The notes under the pieces: model-generated | The model's input: only the letters and a program-made list of their open reading frames with translations | The model's database searches: none | Told to the model about the DNA's origin: nothing | Shown: in pieces, positions 1 to 10,212 of the stretch | How the letters are laid out: each line of letters begins with the position of its first letter | Position numbering within the stretch: the stretch's first letter is position 1 | Made by a program: the position numbers and the translations under genes | From: Bacteroidetes bacterium B1(2017) | GTDB taxonomy: Bacteria > Bacteroidota > Bacteroidia > UKL13-3 | Reading direction: 5' to 3' | Assembly: GCA_002256395.1 (NCBI GenBank) | Contig: NKJG01000001.1 | Coordinates: 992,001-1,056,000, forward strand | Length of the DNA: 64,000 nt

Positions 1-1944
1 TAAATTGGTTCCGGTTTTATCCAATTTTATAATATATCCATCATAAGAGCCTCCTGCATTAGTAGCTTGATTAGCGCCAGCAGTAGCAATTTTATCTGTG
101 GAAGCAGAACCACCACAAATATAGATATTAGAACTTGCATCTGAAACAGCAGAATAGGTAAAATCATTAGAACTACCCCCAACATAAGAAGCCCACTTAG
201 GCACTCCGCTTGTATCGGTTTTTAAAACCAATCCATCCCAAGTACCACCGCCAAAGGTATTTTGGTATCCTCCTGTTATGTAGATTCCTGTTGCCGAATT
301 TGTATATCCTACAAAAATTAAATTCCCATCTGCATCTACATCCATTTCAACAAAATAATCATTGCTAGTACCTCCATAATAGCTTCCATAAACTAATTGC
401 CAGCTAGAATTAAACTTAGCAAAAACGCCATCTATATTGCCAGATCTATTTGGTTGATAACTCCCTGCAGTTGTAATACCAGCGGTAGAATTAGCATAGC
501 CCGCAAAATAGATGTTTTTGTCTTTGTCCACATAAATATCTGTAGCATAATCGCTGCCAATACCACCGTAATAGGTGGCATATAAAAGTGAACCCGCACT
601 CGAAATTTTTGCTAGGAATGCATCTGAGGCTCCGGCATTATTCATTTGATAAACTCCTGGCATAAGCGCGGTTGTTGAACTTGTATATCCTGTTACATAA
701 ACATCCGCATTTAAGTCAATTGCTATACCCATTAAATCGTCTGCACTTGTAAATCCTAAATAGGTACTCCAAATGGCCGAACCAGTAGTAGAAAACTTAG
801 AGATAAAACCATCAATGCTGCCTGAAAGAGCTGGTTGAAATGCTGTTGCTGTAGAAATACCTGTAGTTGAACCAGTAGACCCACAAATAATAACATTCCC
901 AAACTTATCAATTGCCAAATCATTTACATTGTCTTGTTCTGTGCCCCCTAAATAGGTAGCCCAAAGTAGTGTACCTCCGCCAGTAAACTTGGCTATATAG
1001 GTATCATTATTGGTTCCTCCGCCCAAAGTAGTTTGGTAGGCTCCTGCAGTTGCAAGGCCGGTGGTAGAATTGGTTCTACCTGTTACAAAAATATTTCCTG
1101 AATTATCATACGCAATACCTGAGGGAAACTCATACCCATCTCCGCCAAAATAGGTACACCAAGCAACGGGGTCAATTACTAAGGTTTTAGTTAAATCTCT
1201 TTTTCCTATGCTAAAGCCAATTAAATTAGAAGCCAATTGCACATACTTTGCCTTAATAGATTTTCCTTCTTTACCACGTTCATTTAACTCATAACTCAAA
1301 GGAATATTTTCTTTTAAATCGCCTAAAGAAGTTGCTATAACTAAATCTCCATTTGGTGTTATGGTAGATTGTTCTGTTCCATTAATTTTAAACTTTATAT
1401 CATCAACTTTAGCTCCCGGGTGTAAAATAATATTGTACTTAAATGTATTCTGTTGCTTTTGTGTACGTATTAAAAACTCAATATCAATATTGGGATACAC
1501 ATTTTTGTAAAGCACCTTTTTGTAATGATTTAGGGTATAAGCAGTGTTAAAATCTTTCTTATCATGAAAAATTAACTGCCCTTCTCCTTGTTCCAATTCT
1601 TCTTTTGTAATGGCATTTGAGGCACCTACAAAATCTATATCAATTCTATGAATATTGGCGCTTGACTTGATAATTTGCTGGGGCTCCATTGGAATCTCCA
1701 AGCTGTTTTCACGTAGGTTTTGCACAAGCTCATAGCTAAAACCATTCTCGCGCAACTGTATATTTAGGTTGCCACTTTGAAATAGATACATAACAGAGGA
1801 ACTTACTTCGCCCTTTTGGTTCAGCCATTGCCCAGCATTTTTAACAAAGCCAAAACTTAGCTTTGGCGCATTGGCGCTTGGCTTTATTGCCATTGAAAAA
1901 AAGGAATAAAAAATAAGGCCGAGAATGAGTAATGTTCTTTTCAT
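1..1944 (-). CDS. SBBP-repeat surface protein, partial (3' end beyond window)
   Basis: The reading frame is open from an ATG at 1942-1944 to the window edge (648 codons visible, C-terminus missing). It starts with a signal peptide (MKRTLLILGLIFYSFFSMA). Residues of about 30-250 resemble the N-terminal domain commonly found before SBBP repeats in Bacteroidota, with an FVKNAGQW motif. From about residue 265 there are six repeats of roughly 55-60 residues with the pattern YxGGxxxD...D..GNxYxxGxT.S, typical of SBBP (seven-bladed beta-propeller) repeats. The protein is probably exported to the surface, and a T9SS sorting domain may lie in the missing end. No enzymatic motif is visible. A 102-bp gap separates it from the upstream gene on the same strand. 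Confidence 0.8.
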   Translation of the reverse strand, partial: MKRTLLILGLIFYSFFSMAIKPSANAPKLSFGFVKNAGQWLNQKGEVSSSVMYLFQSGNLNIQLRENGFSYELVQNLRENSLEIPMEPQQIIKSSANIHRIDIDFVGASNAITKEELEQGEGQLIFHDKKDFNTAYTLNHYKKVLYKNVYPNIDIEFLIRTQKQQNTFKYNIILHPGAKVDDIKFKINGTEQSTITPNGDLVIATSLGDLKENIPLSYELNERGKEGKSIKAKYVQLASNLIGFSIGKRDLTKTLVIDPVAWCTYFGGDGYEFPSGIAYDNSGNIFVTGRTNSTTGLATAGAYQTTLGGGTNNDTYIAKFTGGGTLLWATYLGGTEQDNVNDLAIDKFGNVIICGSTGSTTGISTATAFQPALSGSIDGFISKFSTTGSAIWSTYLGFTSADDLMGIAIDLNADVYVTGYTSSTTALMPGVYQMNNAGASDAFLAKISSAGSLLYATYYGGIGSDYATDIYVDKDKNIYFAGYANSTAGITTAGSYQPNRSGNIDGVFAKFNSSWQLVYGSYYGGTSNDYFVEMDVDADGNLIFVGYTNSATGIYITGGYQNTFGGGTWDGLVLKTDTSGVPKWASYVGGSSNDFTYSAVSDASSNIYICGGSASTDKIATAGANQATNAGGSYDGYIIKLDKTGTNL

Positions 1945-2046
1945 AAAAAAGTATTGTTCTACGAAAATAACAACCTAAACCTTAATCAAATGCACATTAC
2001 TTGGGCATTAAGTAAATTTAAAGACAGTTTTTAAAATTGTGACCTC

Positions 2047-5000
2047 TTAATGAGGCCACAATTTTGTTATATCTCTTTTACCAGTATCGTTCAAATACCA
2101 AGTTGTTTGAAGGGTTCCGCCACTTTGTGCCCATTCAATAAACTTTAAATAAGCCGCGCTGATATCTATTTTTTCGAGCGGGTAAGGAATGGTTGTGCTA
2201 ATATTTATTGCCCAAGGTAGGTTTTGAGCAGTTTTATAATAGGCTCCAGAGGCAGGAACTGTTCTATCATCATCCGTTCCAAAGAAGCTGCTATTTACTT
2301 TTGCGCTAGGCACTCTATTAATTAAATGCACCTCTTTGCCTCTGTTCTGACCCAAAATCAAATACGGGTTAAATAGGCTCGAACCAAAGCTGCTGAAGTT
2401 TTGAGCACCACCACTTGGCAAGGCTCCGTTAACTTTGAATTTTACTACAATTTGTGTGGTATCTTTTCCAGAATCAGGCGCGCCAGCACTTACGTTCACA
2501 AAGCTATGTCCAATTTGGGTAGGCAATAATTCATAGGCATCATCAAATACCAAAATATTTGCATTGCTACCTTGGCCTGCTTCTGTGCCATTACTGCTTA
2601 CAGAAATCCAAGCAGCACCTGCTGCTTTAGAACCTGTTACACTCGTAATTTTATTCGGATTAATTCCGTCTAATTGAAACGCAAAACCATTGTGCAAACC
2701 TCCACCAATTGCACGTGTAACAAAGTTATAGGCAACTTCAACAACCTCATTATTTGCATCTGTAATGGTGTTAAATCTGTAATCTACTACCAAATCATTA
2801 AAGTCGTAATCGCCCACTGCTGGCCATAAATCTTCAAATAGTAGGGTACCAAAATTTGCAGCTGGGTAACGATTATTGAACGCTTTATATTGATCAGTTG
2901 GATATTCATCCTCTGCATCTGGAACTCCATCTGCATCGGCATCTGGTTGAGGGGTGGTAACGGATGTATTATAAACCAATGAGCCTGCATAGTTTATTAC
3001 AGCATCTAAATAATTGTATTCATATACCGAAAAATAATAGGTTGTATTTGCTTGTAATCCACTTACCGAAACTACTCTTCCAGTATCATTTAATACCACA
3101 TATCCGCCCCCAATTTGATTACCCGAACCATAGGTGGCACTAGCGGTATAAGAAGTATTGTTTACAGGGTTAGAACTAATGGCCGAGCCAGCTTTGGCAA
3201 CAACAATTCGTTTAGTTCCATTTCCTTTTGTAAATGAAAAGCTAACGTTTGTTTGCGATATTAAAGAGTAAACTGCAGCTGAGGCTCCTAAGCTAGGTTC
3301 AACCACACCTGCACCTGTACAAACACCTGTTACTGGCTGAAAACCTGTTGCTCCTAAATTATCATCTGTGCCATTTACTAAAAACGAAACATAGGTAACA
3401 TTACCTGTAACTTTACTTGTAACAACCGTATAATCTGAACTACCATACCAGTTACATGTACCTGCAATTCCACTTCCTGCAGAACCTGCAATAAAAGCTT
3501 TTCCTCCTGTACCGGGTACAATTGAATTATCATTCACCGTTAATGAAACTCCACTTGGAATATTACCCAATGTGTTATTTATAAAATCATAACACACAAG
3601 TCCATTTTTAAAGTTCTTCATATCGTTGTTTAACACTCTAATGGTACCCGCCAAATTGGTCGTAACATTACCTCCACCGCTTGAGTATGAAACAGGAATA
3701 GCAGCACTAACATATATGGCTGCCATATCATAATTTGCATTGCTTAGGTTTAATGCCGCCACATTCCCACCATCAAATACATTGTTCTGTACATCCAACT
3801 TTCCTAAACTTCCAACTAAGGATAAACCATAACTAGCACTTGCTGGTCCACCACTTATAACTCCAAATGGTGCCGAACCAAATGTGCCGCTATAGGTTAC
3901 GGTATTGCCATTAATTTGATTTGTATAGGAATTATCATTGCTAGTAATATTTTGAACATAAATAGCTGGATAGTTTACATCTAATTTTCCTGCATCAACC
4001 GTAATCGTATTGTTGTTTAGTTGAAACTTTATGGTGCTATAATCGGTAGTTGAACTCCATACCGCAATACCTTCTTGGCAACCCGAAATGGTATTAGAGG
4101 CTGCAATAACTATTTGTCCGTTGGCATAGGTGCTTTGTATAGAAATACCTGCAACCTTACATCCCACCAATCTGTTTCCAGTAATTAATGCTGTACCAAA
4201 ACCATCGTTTTTAATTCCATTGTACGTTGCGCCATTAACATAGTTTCCAGTAATTGCGCTTCCAGAACATCTCCATAAATCAATACCACTAATCATGTTC
4301 GAAACAGAAGTGGTGGTATTGGTTTCAAGTCTATTATTTGAAACAGTAACCGCACTAAATGGATTTCCATTTGAAGCAGTAAACCAAATGGGATGAACAT
4401 TACTTGTATTGGTAATCCAGTTATTGCTTATTTCAATTCCGCTATACGTGCTCGATGGATTGGTATTTCCAATAGCAGTGCCTCCACTGGTAATGGAGGT
4501 TAACTTAAATCCTTTTACCTCCACATTGCTAGCGGCAATAGTAATTCCTGCGCCTGTTATAACGGTTTCTGTGGCGCGCGATGAGTTATAGGCCCACGAT
4601 CCATCGTTGGGATTAACAGTATAATTATTACCATACAATTTCAAGGACTTATTAATGTTTACTGTTTCGGCAACTGTACCCGATGCAACATGAATAATAT
4701 CGCCTGCTGTAGCATAGGTAATATTGTTTGCAAGTGTTGTTGTTGAACCTTTAAATAACTTACCGCTTACAAAAGTTACCAATCCATTTTTACTCGAGGC
4801 TCCTTTATGTATAATAGTGCTTTCAAAGCTAAAACACTGAGTTAAACTCATAGATGCTGCAGCGGTTGAACCAATAGTGCTATTGGTGATATCTAACTTA
4901 AAGGAGGTAGTAACATTTGATAAATTTATAGTGGTATATCCTACCGTTACAGAAAAGGTATTTCCACTTAAAGTATGCGATCCAGAGGTGGCAGATGAAC

Positions 5001-5787
5001 CCCCAAAGGAAATATGCGTGCCATTGGTGCCAAAGGTATTATTGCTAATTGTAACCCCACTACTCATATTATCACTATTGATAGCGGTGCGGCAATTTTG
5101 AAACGTATTGTATTCAATTAAAATAGCTGATCCACCGTTGCTATAGATTCCCGAATTCCAGGTACGATGCGAACTAAATAAACCCAAGCTTGCATTACCT
5201 GTAAATAAATTACGGTAAATACTTATGGCGGCTGTTGCTCCGCTTGCTGTTTGAACCCCAACCGGTGTAATACCTGTATTGGCAAAATTGCGTTCAATAA
5301 TATTATTGCGCACAATAGTAGGTGTATTTCCAATATCAATTGTGGCCCCATTTAAGGCAGATGTTTGAAGCACATAAAAACCATCTAATATAACTGCACC
5401 CGATCCTGAAACGGTAATTTTACCGCTGCTTATGATACTTTCGGCAACACGTGAAGAAGTTCCAAAGGTTCCAAAATTAGCCCCCATTAAGGTTACGTTC
5501 TTGTTCACTGCAATATTACCCGTATAGGTTCCTGCATCAACTCTAATGCTTGTACCAGCAGTTGCTACAGTTATAGCCTTAGTTATTGTTGCGTATGGCA
5601 AAGCAGCTGTTCCATTTCCACTTACATCGTTTCCTACGGCGCTGGTGTATACATCGCCGGTTCTACTATTATCATTCACATAAATTGTTTGTGAAAAACC
5701 TACAAGGTTTATCATAGCAAATAAAACGAGTAGAAGTGTTCTTCCCTTCAAATTGCTGTTTAAGTTTTTGTTTAAAAAAATATTCAT
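2047..5787 (-). CDS. Exported beta-helix protein with C-terminal LruC domain
   Basis: The 1246-residue protein starts with a signal peptide ending near GFSQ. Residues of about 35-870 are rich in short N/T/S/G-rich repeats of the type ILxNNxF and IxxNxI, and open with a DUF1565-like segment (YVNDNS...G.GTAALPYATITKAI), which indicates right-handed parallel beta-helices. A fibronectin-III-like stretch follows (around SGLQANTTYYFSVYEYN). The last 240 residues begin with an acidic DADADGVPDAEDEYP calcium-type linker and the FEDLWPAVGDYDFNDLVVDY motif of the LruC (DUF4842) domain. It is likely a surface or secreted structural or glycan-interacting protein. It lies 33 bp downstream of a small lipoprotein gene and is probably co-transcribed with it. 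Substrate unknown. Confidence 0.82.
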   Translation of the reverse strand: MNIFLNKNLNSNLKGRTLLLVLFAMINLVGFSQTIYVNDNSRTGDVYTSAVGNDVSGNGTAALPYATITKAITVATAGTSIRVDAGTYTGNIAVNKNVTLMGANFGTFGTSSRVAESIISSGKITVSGSGAVILDGFYVLQTSALNGATIDIGNTPTIVRNNIIERNFANTGITPVGVQTASGATAAISIYRNLFTGNASLGLFSSHRTWNSGIYSNGGSAILIEYNTFQNCRTAINSDNMSSGVTISNNTFGTNGTHISFGGSSATSGSHTLSGNTFSVTVGYTTINLSNVTTSFKLDITNSTIGSTAAASMSLTQCFSFESTIIHKGASSKNGLVTFVSGKLFKGSTTTLANNITYATAGDIIHVASGTVAETVNINKSLKLYGNNYTVNPNDGSWAYNSSRATETVITGAGITIAASNVEVKGFKLTSITSGGTAIGNTNPSSTYSGIEISNNWITNTSNVHPIWFTASNGNPFSAVTVSNNRLETNTTTSVSNMISGIDLWRCSGSAITGNYVNGATYNGIKNDGFGTALITGNRLVGCKVAGISIQSTYANGQIVIAASNTISGCQEGIAVWSSTTDYSTIKFQLNNNTITVDAGKLDVNYPAIYVQNITSNDNSYTNQINGNTVTYSGTFGSAPFGVISGGPASASYGLSLVGSLGKLDVQNNVFDGGNVAALNLSNANYDMAAIYVSAAIPVSYSSGGGNVTTNLAGTIRVLNNDMKNFKNGLVCYDFINNTLGNIPSGVSLTVNDNSIVPGTGGKAFIAGSAGSGIAGTCNWYGSSDYTVVTSKVTGNVTYVSFLVNGTDDNLGATGFQPVTGVCTGAGVVEPSLGASAAVYSLISQTNVSFSFTKGNGTKRIVVAKAGSAISSNPVNNTSYTASATYGSGNQIGGGYVVLNDTGRVVSVSGLQANTTYYFSVYEYNYLDAVINYAGSLVYNTSVTTPQPDADADGVPDAEDEYPTDQYKAFNNRYPAANFGTLLFEDLWPAVGDYDFNDLVVDYRFNTITDANNEVVEVAYNFVTRAIGGGLHNGFAFQLDGINPNKITSVTGSKAAGAAWISVSSNGTEAGQGSNANILVFDDAYELLPTQIGHSFVNVSAGAPDSGKDTTQIVVKFKVNGALPSGGAQNFSSFGSSLFNPYLILGQNRGKEVHLINRVPSAKVNSSFFGTDDDRTVPASGAYYKTAQNLPWAINISTTIPYPLEKIDISAAYLKFIEWAQSGGTLQTTWYLNDTGKRDITKLWPH

Positions 5788-5820
5788 AGTAAATAGGTGT
5801 TAGGTGTTAGGTTAAAAATA

Positions 5821-6207
5821 TTAGTTTAAAAAAACATCAACCGAGCTCGATTGTGTTTCAAAGGCTTTTCTGCTTGAGCCAAAACTTACTTCAACGGTTT
5901 CGTAATGCACGGGTATATCAAGTGTTACACTAAAGCTAGTATTTGCTTTTTGCAGCTTTTGAAAGAGTGTTGTGCCATCTGGACCACTTACTTTTACCAC
6001 TGCCACTCGTACATCGTCTGGTATACCTGTATACGTAAAGGTCATAGGCTTAAACGTATTCCATTTAAACGCAGAAGATGCTTTAATACCTGTTGTTGAT
6101 TTAGCCGTTTCATCTTCTTTTGCCTTTTGATATTTATCAACCAACTGCTTCTTGCAGGCTGCAATTAATAGGATGCCTAAAAATAAAAAAAGTATGTTCT
6201 TCTTCAT
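5821..6207 (-). CDS. Small lipoprotein upstream of the LruC protein
   Basis: The 128-residue protein begins MKKNILFLFLGILLIAACKK, a clear signal peptide with lipobox (A-A-C). An ATG nine codons upstream (6234) also exists, but the chosen start puts the charged KK directly before the hydrophobic core. The mature part has a short polar linker and a single beta-rich domain of about 75 residues (FTYTGIPDDVRVAVVKVSGPDG...). No family recognised. It is the first gene of a probable two-gene unit with the beta-helix/LruC protein (33-bp gap), which suggests that the two work together at the cell envelope. Confidence 0.7.
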   Translation of the reverse strand: MKKNILFLFLGILLIAACKKQLVDKYQKAKEDETAKSTTGIKASSAFKWNTFKPMTFTYTGIPDDVRVAVVKVSGPDGTTLFQKLQKANTSFSVTLDIPVHYETVEVSFGSSRKAFETQSSSVDVFLN

Positions 6208-6578
6208 GTTCATTATTCGTTTTTGTATGTACAAACCTAGCTTAAGCTAATGTTCCAAAATTAATCTAGAACCCCATGCAGTAGGTGCTTATTTATTCTT
6301 AATTCTTTTTTTTGTGTCTATTTTTAAGGCATACCAAATCCCTTTAAAATTGTCGCATTTAATTAATTCCGTAGCCTTTCTTTCAAGTAAAAATTTTCTC
6401 ATTTGAAAAGTAAAAAAGAGAGGCCCGATAGAACTTTGGATTTTTTTTCATTGTATTTTAATAGTTAAAACCTTATTATTGATTTGACTTAGAGCATCTT
6501 AAAACAGAAACTAATCCACAATTTCTTGCCAGTAGTTTTTGAGCATTTCTGCTAGTAAAACCCTTTAATTATTTATAT
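6208..6578. other. Divergent intergenic region (371 bp)
   Basis: This AT-rich spacer separates the minus-strand lipoprotein/LruC unit from the plus-strand T9SS protein and must hold both promoters. I see no exact Bacteroidota -7 element (TAnnTTTG) that I would place with confidence, and no ORF or RNA gene. Confidence 0.5.
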
Positions 6579-9500
6579 ATGAAAACAAAATTTACTTCTT
6601 TGTTTCTAGCCTTTTCCCTCCTGTTGCTTTGGAATACGTCTAAAGCACAACTAAACTACTTACCAGGTGGTTTCACAACTTCTGCTGGTACCTATACCGA
6701 CCTTGGTTCAACCGGAACGGTAATTTCTGTTTCAAACACAGATGATGCTTTTTCTACACCTTTACCAATTGGTTTTACCTTCAACTTTAATGGTGCTCCT
6801 TACGATTCATTTATCTTTAGTACGAATGGATTTATTAAATTAGGAAAAGATACACCTTCTCGTCATTTCTTATTTACAGGCCATGTTCAACCTCCACCTA
6901 ATGGACCATTTACCTCAACTACATCTCCAACTCCAGCTAGTAAAGATACAAGCATGTTGTTTGCTTTTGGGCAAGATTTATTTGCGGGTACGCTTGCTTC
7001 CGAATTTAGATATGCAACTACTGGTTCACCAGGAACACAGGTTACAACTATTCAATGGAAAAATGTAAAGGATAAAACACAGGCCTCTGTGGGTGGTTTA
7101 TGGGATACCATAAATTTTCAAATTAAACTCTATGAAAGTACCAATGTTATTGAATATAGGTATGGCAAATGGACAAGTACGGTAAGCTTATCTGCAGCAC
7201 GTTTCTCTGCTGTTGGTATTGTAGGAAATAGTATGGTATTGGCCAATCAAAATATGCATCTTGTTAAAGGCTCAACTGTTGTTTGGAGTGGTGCTGTAGC
7301 CAATACCGGTTTTTATTTAAACAATGCAGTAAACTATCGCAACCCAACTAGCTCTCCTGCTGGCCCAGCGCCAGATAATGGCCGAACCTATACCTTTACT
7401 CCGCTTACCTTAAACGACGCCTCTGTGAGAGCCGTATATGCCCAAGGTAGAGTTGCTATGCCATTTAATATGCCCGATTCTATTCGTGCCAATATTTCTA
7501 ATACAGGTTTAAATACCTTGTATAGTGTAGTTGCTACCTTAACTGTTAGTGGAACCAATTCATACACCACCACCACTACCATACCGGTTCTTGCACCTAA
7601 TGCAAACGTAAATGTGGGCTTCGCTCCTTTTTACCCAACAAACTTAGGTTCGAACCTAATTACCGTTTCTGTACCCAACGATGATAACAATGCTAATAAC
7701 GCAAAATCGTATGGCCTTGCATTAAGTAATACACGCTATGCCTATACCGATACTTTAATTCCTTCGAGTGGTGGTAATGGAACAACCATCGCTCAATTTT
7801 GGGGCGCTAAATATTTTGTAGCTGGTAGCGGAATGGTTACTCAAGTGCGCTCGCCTCTTGCCTCTAACTCAGATGCTGTAGGCGATACCGTTTGTGGTAT
7901 GGTGCTCGATTCAACAGGAAAAATTTTAGCTCGCTCGGCAAATTATATTGTGCAAACCGCCGACCTAGGAACAACCTTAGTATTTAATATGACCATGCCG
8001 GCCGTGGTTACTAACCAATCTATTATAACGGGTATTGCTGGCGGACAAACAGTAAGTGGTTTAAATTATTTCTTAGGCACCTCCCAAACCGAAGTTCCTA
8101 TTAGACCTAATACTTGTTTTTACTTTATGAGTCAAACGCTTCCCGGAGGTGTTACAATGGCAAATGTGGGTTCGGTCTATGCCGCACCAGTTGCATGGGG
8201 TACTACCCGTTTAATGATGGAATGTACCGTAGAACCTTTACCACCAGTAGATGTGGGTGTGTTTGCATCGGGTCCAAATGCTTCTGTTAAAGTACCAGTA
8301 GGCCTAAGCATTCCATTAAGAGCTGTGGTTAAAAACTTTGGAACCCAAACAAGACCAAGTGGAATACAGGTTAGATATCGCGTAAATGGCGGTACTATCA
8401 TCGGACCAGTTTCTACTAGCGTTTCTATGGTTCCTGGCGATACTACTTCGGTGGTGTTTAGTGGCGCAAGTGCCATTACATTCCCAAGTGCGGGTACATA
8501 TACTGTTACCATGTATACAAACTTATCGGGCGATGGTTTAATTGGTAACGATACCTTAAACGCTGTGTTTACGGCCGTTGCTAATAATACATTACCATAT
8601 AGAATTGCCAATGGTATTTTAAGTTCTTGGACCACTGCTGGAAACAACCCAGTAATTTGGAAAGAAAAAGCAGCTCCACAATCAAATGGAATTTCGAATA
8701 GCAATGTACTTTGGGCTGATAATATTGTAGTAAATCAAAAAGAAGCAAATGTAATTTCGCCACCTTTAAATTTCTCGGGAACTACTAATCCAATTTTGCA
8801 TTTTAATGTGGCACATGCGCCCAATACATTTACAGGTACAGATGACACCTTGCAAGTATTAATTAGTACAAATGGCGGTTATACATATACCCCATTATAC
8901 ACCAGATCGAGCCAACTTTCTTCGCCAACTTTAGGCACAGATACACCAACCTCTAGTTCATATACACCAACCTATGCCAGCGATTGGCGTCATGAGAGTG
9001 TTGACTTAAGCGCTTACGCCGGAAACCCATATGTAACACTCGCATTCCGCGATAGATCTGCTTCTGGAAACAGCGTATTTATTGGAAATATTTCGGTAAC
9101 AAATGCTGCCGCAATTAGCGTTCAAAACGTATATTCTGCAAGTAGCTATTATAGCGGTAATTTCTCTATTCTATTTAGCAGCATTGGAAATACAAATGGA
9201 GAGATAACATTTGCCAAATATACAAACACTCCTTACTCATCGGCATCACCTGTATTTGCAACAAATACCACTGCTAATACCAATAACTCAAGCGTTTTTA
9301 CACCCTCCAATACAAGCCAAAATTTATGGTATGCGGTAACCTATTCTGGTATTGGAACAGGCAACTATTCTTCTAGTATTCAATATAGCTTGAACCTAGA
9401 TTTAACAGGCGTTTCGGGTATTTTCTCTAAAGATAGTTTATACCTCCTAAAACGTAGCGATTACAACGGATCGTGGGTTCCTGTCACTACCTTTGTTTCG

Positions 9501-10148
9501 GGCAATAATTTGTATACCGGATTACTTTCTGGTTTCTCAGATTTTACCATAGGTTCTGTTTCTAGTGTAAATCCTTTGCCTGTTACTTGGCAATCTTTTA
9601 ACGCTAAAAATATAGATGCAAACCAGAATATATTAAACTGGGTTACTGCTTCTGAATTAAACACTAAGGAGTTTATTGTAGAGCGTTCAACAGATAAAGA
9701 AATCTTTGAACCTATTGGTACTGTTAAGGCTGCAGGTACTAGCAACCAAAAACAAAGCTATAGTTTTAAAGATGTTTGGGCCGAACCAATTACGCAAACC
9801 ATCCATTACCGACTAAAACAAATAGACCTGGATGGAAATTATAGCTACAGTTCTATTGCTACAGTGTTTGCACAAAACGACCTTAACACAACACATGTTA
9901 CGGTAAGCAATCCGTTTACGAGCTCACCAATTGTATGGGTAGATAAACCGCTTGGATCGGGACAAATTACCTTAAACATTAGTGATATTAATGGAAAGCA
10001 AATTCTTACTAAAACAGTTGTATTAGATGCGCCACAAAGCTCTTTTAAATTGAGCGAACTAGACACTTATAACCAAGGAGTATATTTCTTAGAAGTTTGG
10101 GAGGCTGGACAAAAAACCAGCGTTCACAAAATCTTGAAATTAAACTAG
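6579..10148 (+). CDS. T9SS-sorted multidomain surface protein
   Basis: The 1189-residue protein has a signal peptide (cleavage after SKA-Q). Residues of about 30-270 form a beta-rich domain (GTYTDLGSTGTV...NGFIKLG) like those found in gliding-clade surface proteins. Two CARDB/DUF11-like segments follow, near residues 275-390 (IRANISNTGLNTLYSV) and 560-670 (VDVGVFASGPNASVKV...LRAVVKNFGTQT). A jelly-roll-like region lies at about 680-860 (ISPPLNFSGTTNPILHFNVAHA). The C-terminus is a T9SS type A sorting domain: LNWVTASELNTKEFIVERSTD, then ISDINGKQI and YFLEVWEAGQKTSVHKILKLN. No catalytic site is evident, and an adhesin role is inferred. It converges with the next gene over a strong hairpin terminator. 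Confidence 0.82.
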   Translation: MKTKFTSLFLAFSLLLLWNTSKAQLNYLPGGFTTSAGTYTDLGSTGTVISVSNTDDAFSTPLPIGFTFNFNGAPYDSFIFSTNGFIKLGKDTPSRHFLFTGHVQPPPNGPFTSTTSPTPASKDTSMLFAFGQDLFAGTLASEFRYATTGSPGTQVTTIQWKNVKDKTQASVGGLWDTINFQIKLYESTNVIEYRYGKWTSTVSLSAARFSAVGIVGNSMVLANQNMHLVKGSTVVWSGAVANTGFYLNNAVNYRNPTSSPAGPAPDNGRTYTFTPLTLNDASVRAVYAQGRVAMPFNMPDSIRANISNTGLNTLYSVVATLTVSGTNSYTTTTTIPVLAPNANVNVGFAPFYPTNLGSNLITVSVPNDDNNANNAKSYGLALSNTRYAYTDTLIPSSGGNGTTIAQFWGAKYFVAGSGMVTQVRSPLASNSDAVGDTVCGMVLDSTGKILARSANYIVQTADLGTTLVFNMTMPAVVTNQSIITGIAGGQTVSGLNYFLGTSQTEVPIRPNTCFYFMSQTLPGGVTMANVGSVYAAPVAWGTTRLMMECTVEPLPPVDVGVFASGPNASVKVPVGLSIPLRAVVKNFGTQTRPSGIQVRYRVNGGTIIGPVSTSVSMVPGDTTSVVFSGASAITFPSAGTYTVTMYTNLSGDGLIGNDTLNAVFTAVANNTLPYRIANGILSSWTTAGNNPVIWKEKAAPQSNGISNSNVLWADNIVVNQKEANVISPPLNFSGTTNPILHFNVAHAPNTFTGTDDTLQVLISTNGGYTYTPLYTRSSQLSSPTLGTDTPTSSSYTPTYASDWRHESVDLSAYAGNPYVTLAFRDRSASGNSVFIGNISVTNAAAISVQNVYSASSYYSGNFSILFSSIGNTNGEITFAKYTNTPYSSASPVFATNTTANTNNSSVFTPSNTSQNLWYAVTYSGIGTGNYSSSIQYSLNLDLTGVSGIFSKDSLYLLKRSDYNGSWVPVTTFVSGNNLYTGLLSGFSDFTIGSVSSVNPLPVTWQSFNAKNIDANQNILNWVTASELNTKEFIVERSTDKEIFEPIGTVKAAGTSNQKQSYSFKDVWAEPITQTIHYRLKQIDLDGNYSYSSIATVFAQNDLNTTHVTVSNPFTSSPIVWVDKPLGSGQITLNISDINGKQILTKTVVLDAPQSSFKLSELDTYNQGVYFLEVWEAGQKTSVHKILKLN

Positions 10149-10156
10149 TTCCTTTA

Positions 10157-10206
10157 CACATAAAAAAAACGAGCAAGATTCATTTCTTGCTCGTTTTTTT
10201 TATGTG
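10157..10206. terminator. Bidirectional hairpin terminator
   Basis: A perfect 21-bp inverted repeat (arms 10157-10177 and 10186-10206, 8-nt loop) has a GC-rich core CGAGCAAG/CTTGCTCG flanked by eight A on one side and eight T on the other. It sits between two convergent genes and should stop transcription from both sides. Confidence 0.9.
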
Positions 10207-10212
10207 CTAATT

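Noticed and set aside
1..1200. Regular repeats of about 165-200 bp that could suggest a repeat array
   Set aside because: They are the coding copies of SBBP propeller repeats. The DNA copies are diverged, the frame is open throughout, and there are no spacers of the CRISPR kind.
8177..8704. 175-residue antisense ORF inside the T9SS protein gene
   Set aside because: It is a shadow of the 6579-10148 gene with no start context or motifs. The plus-strand gene has a signal peptide and sorting domain over the full length.
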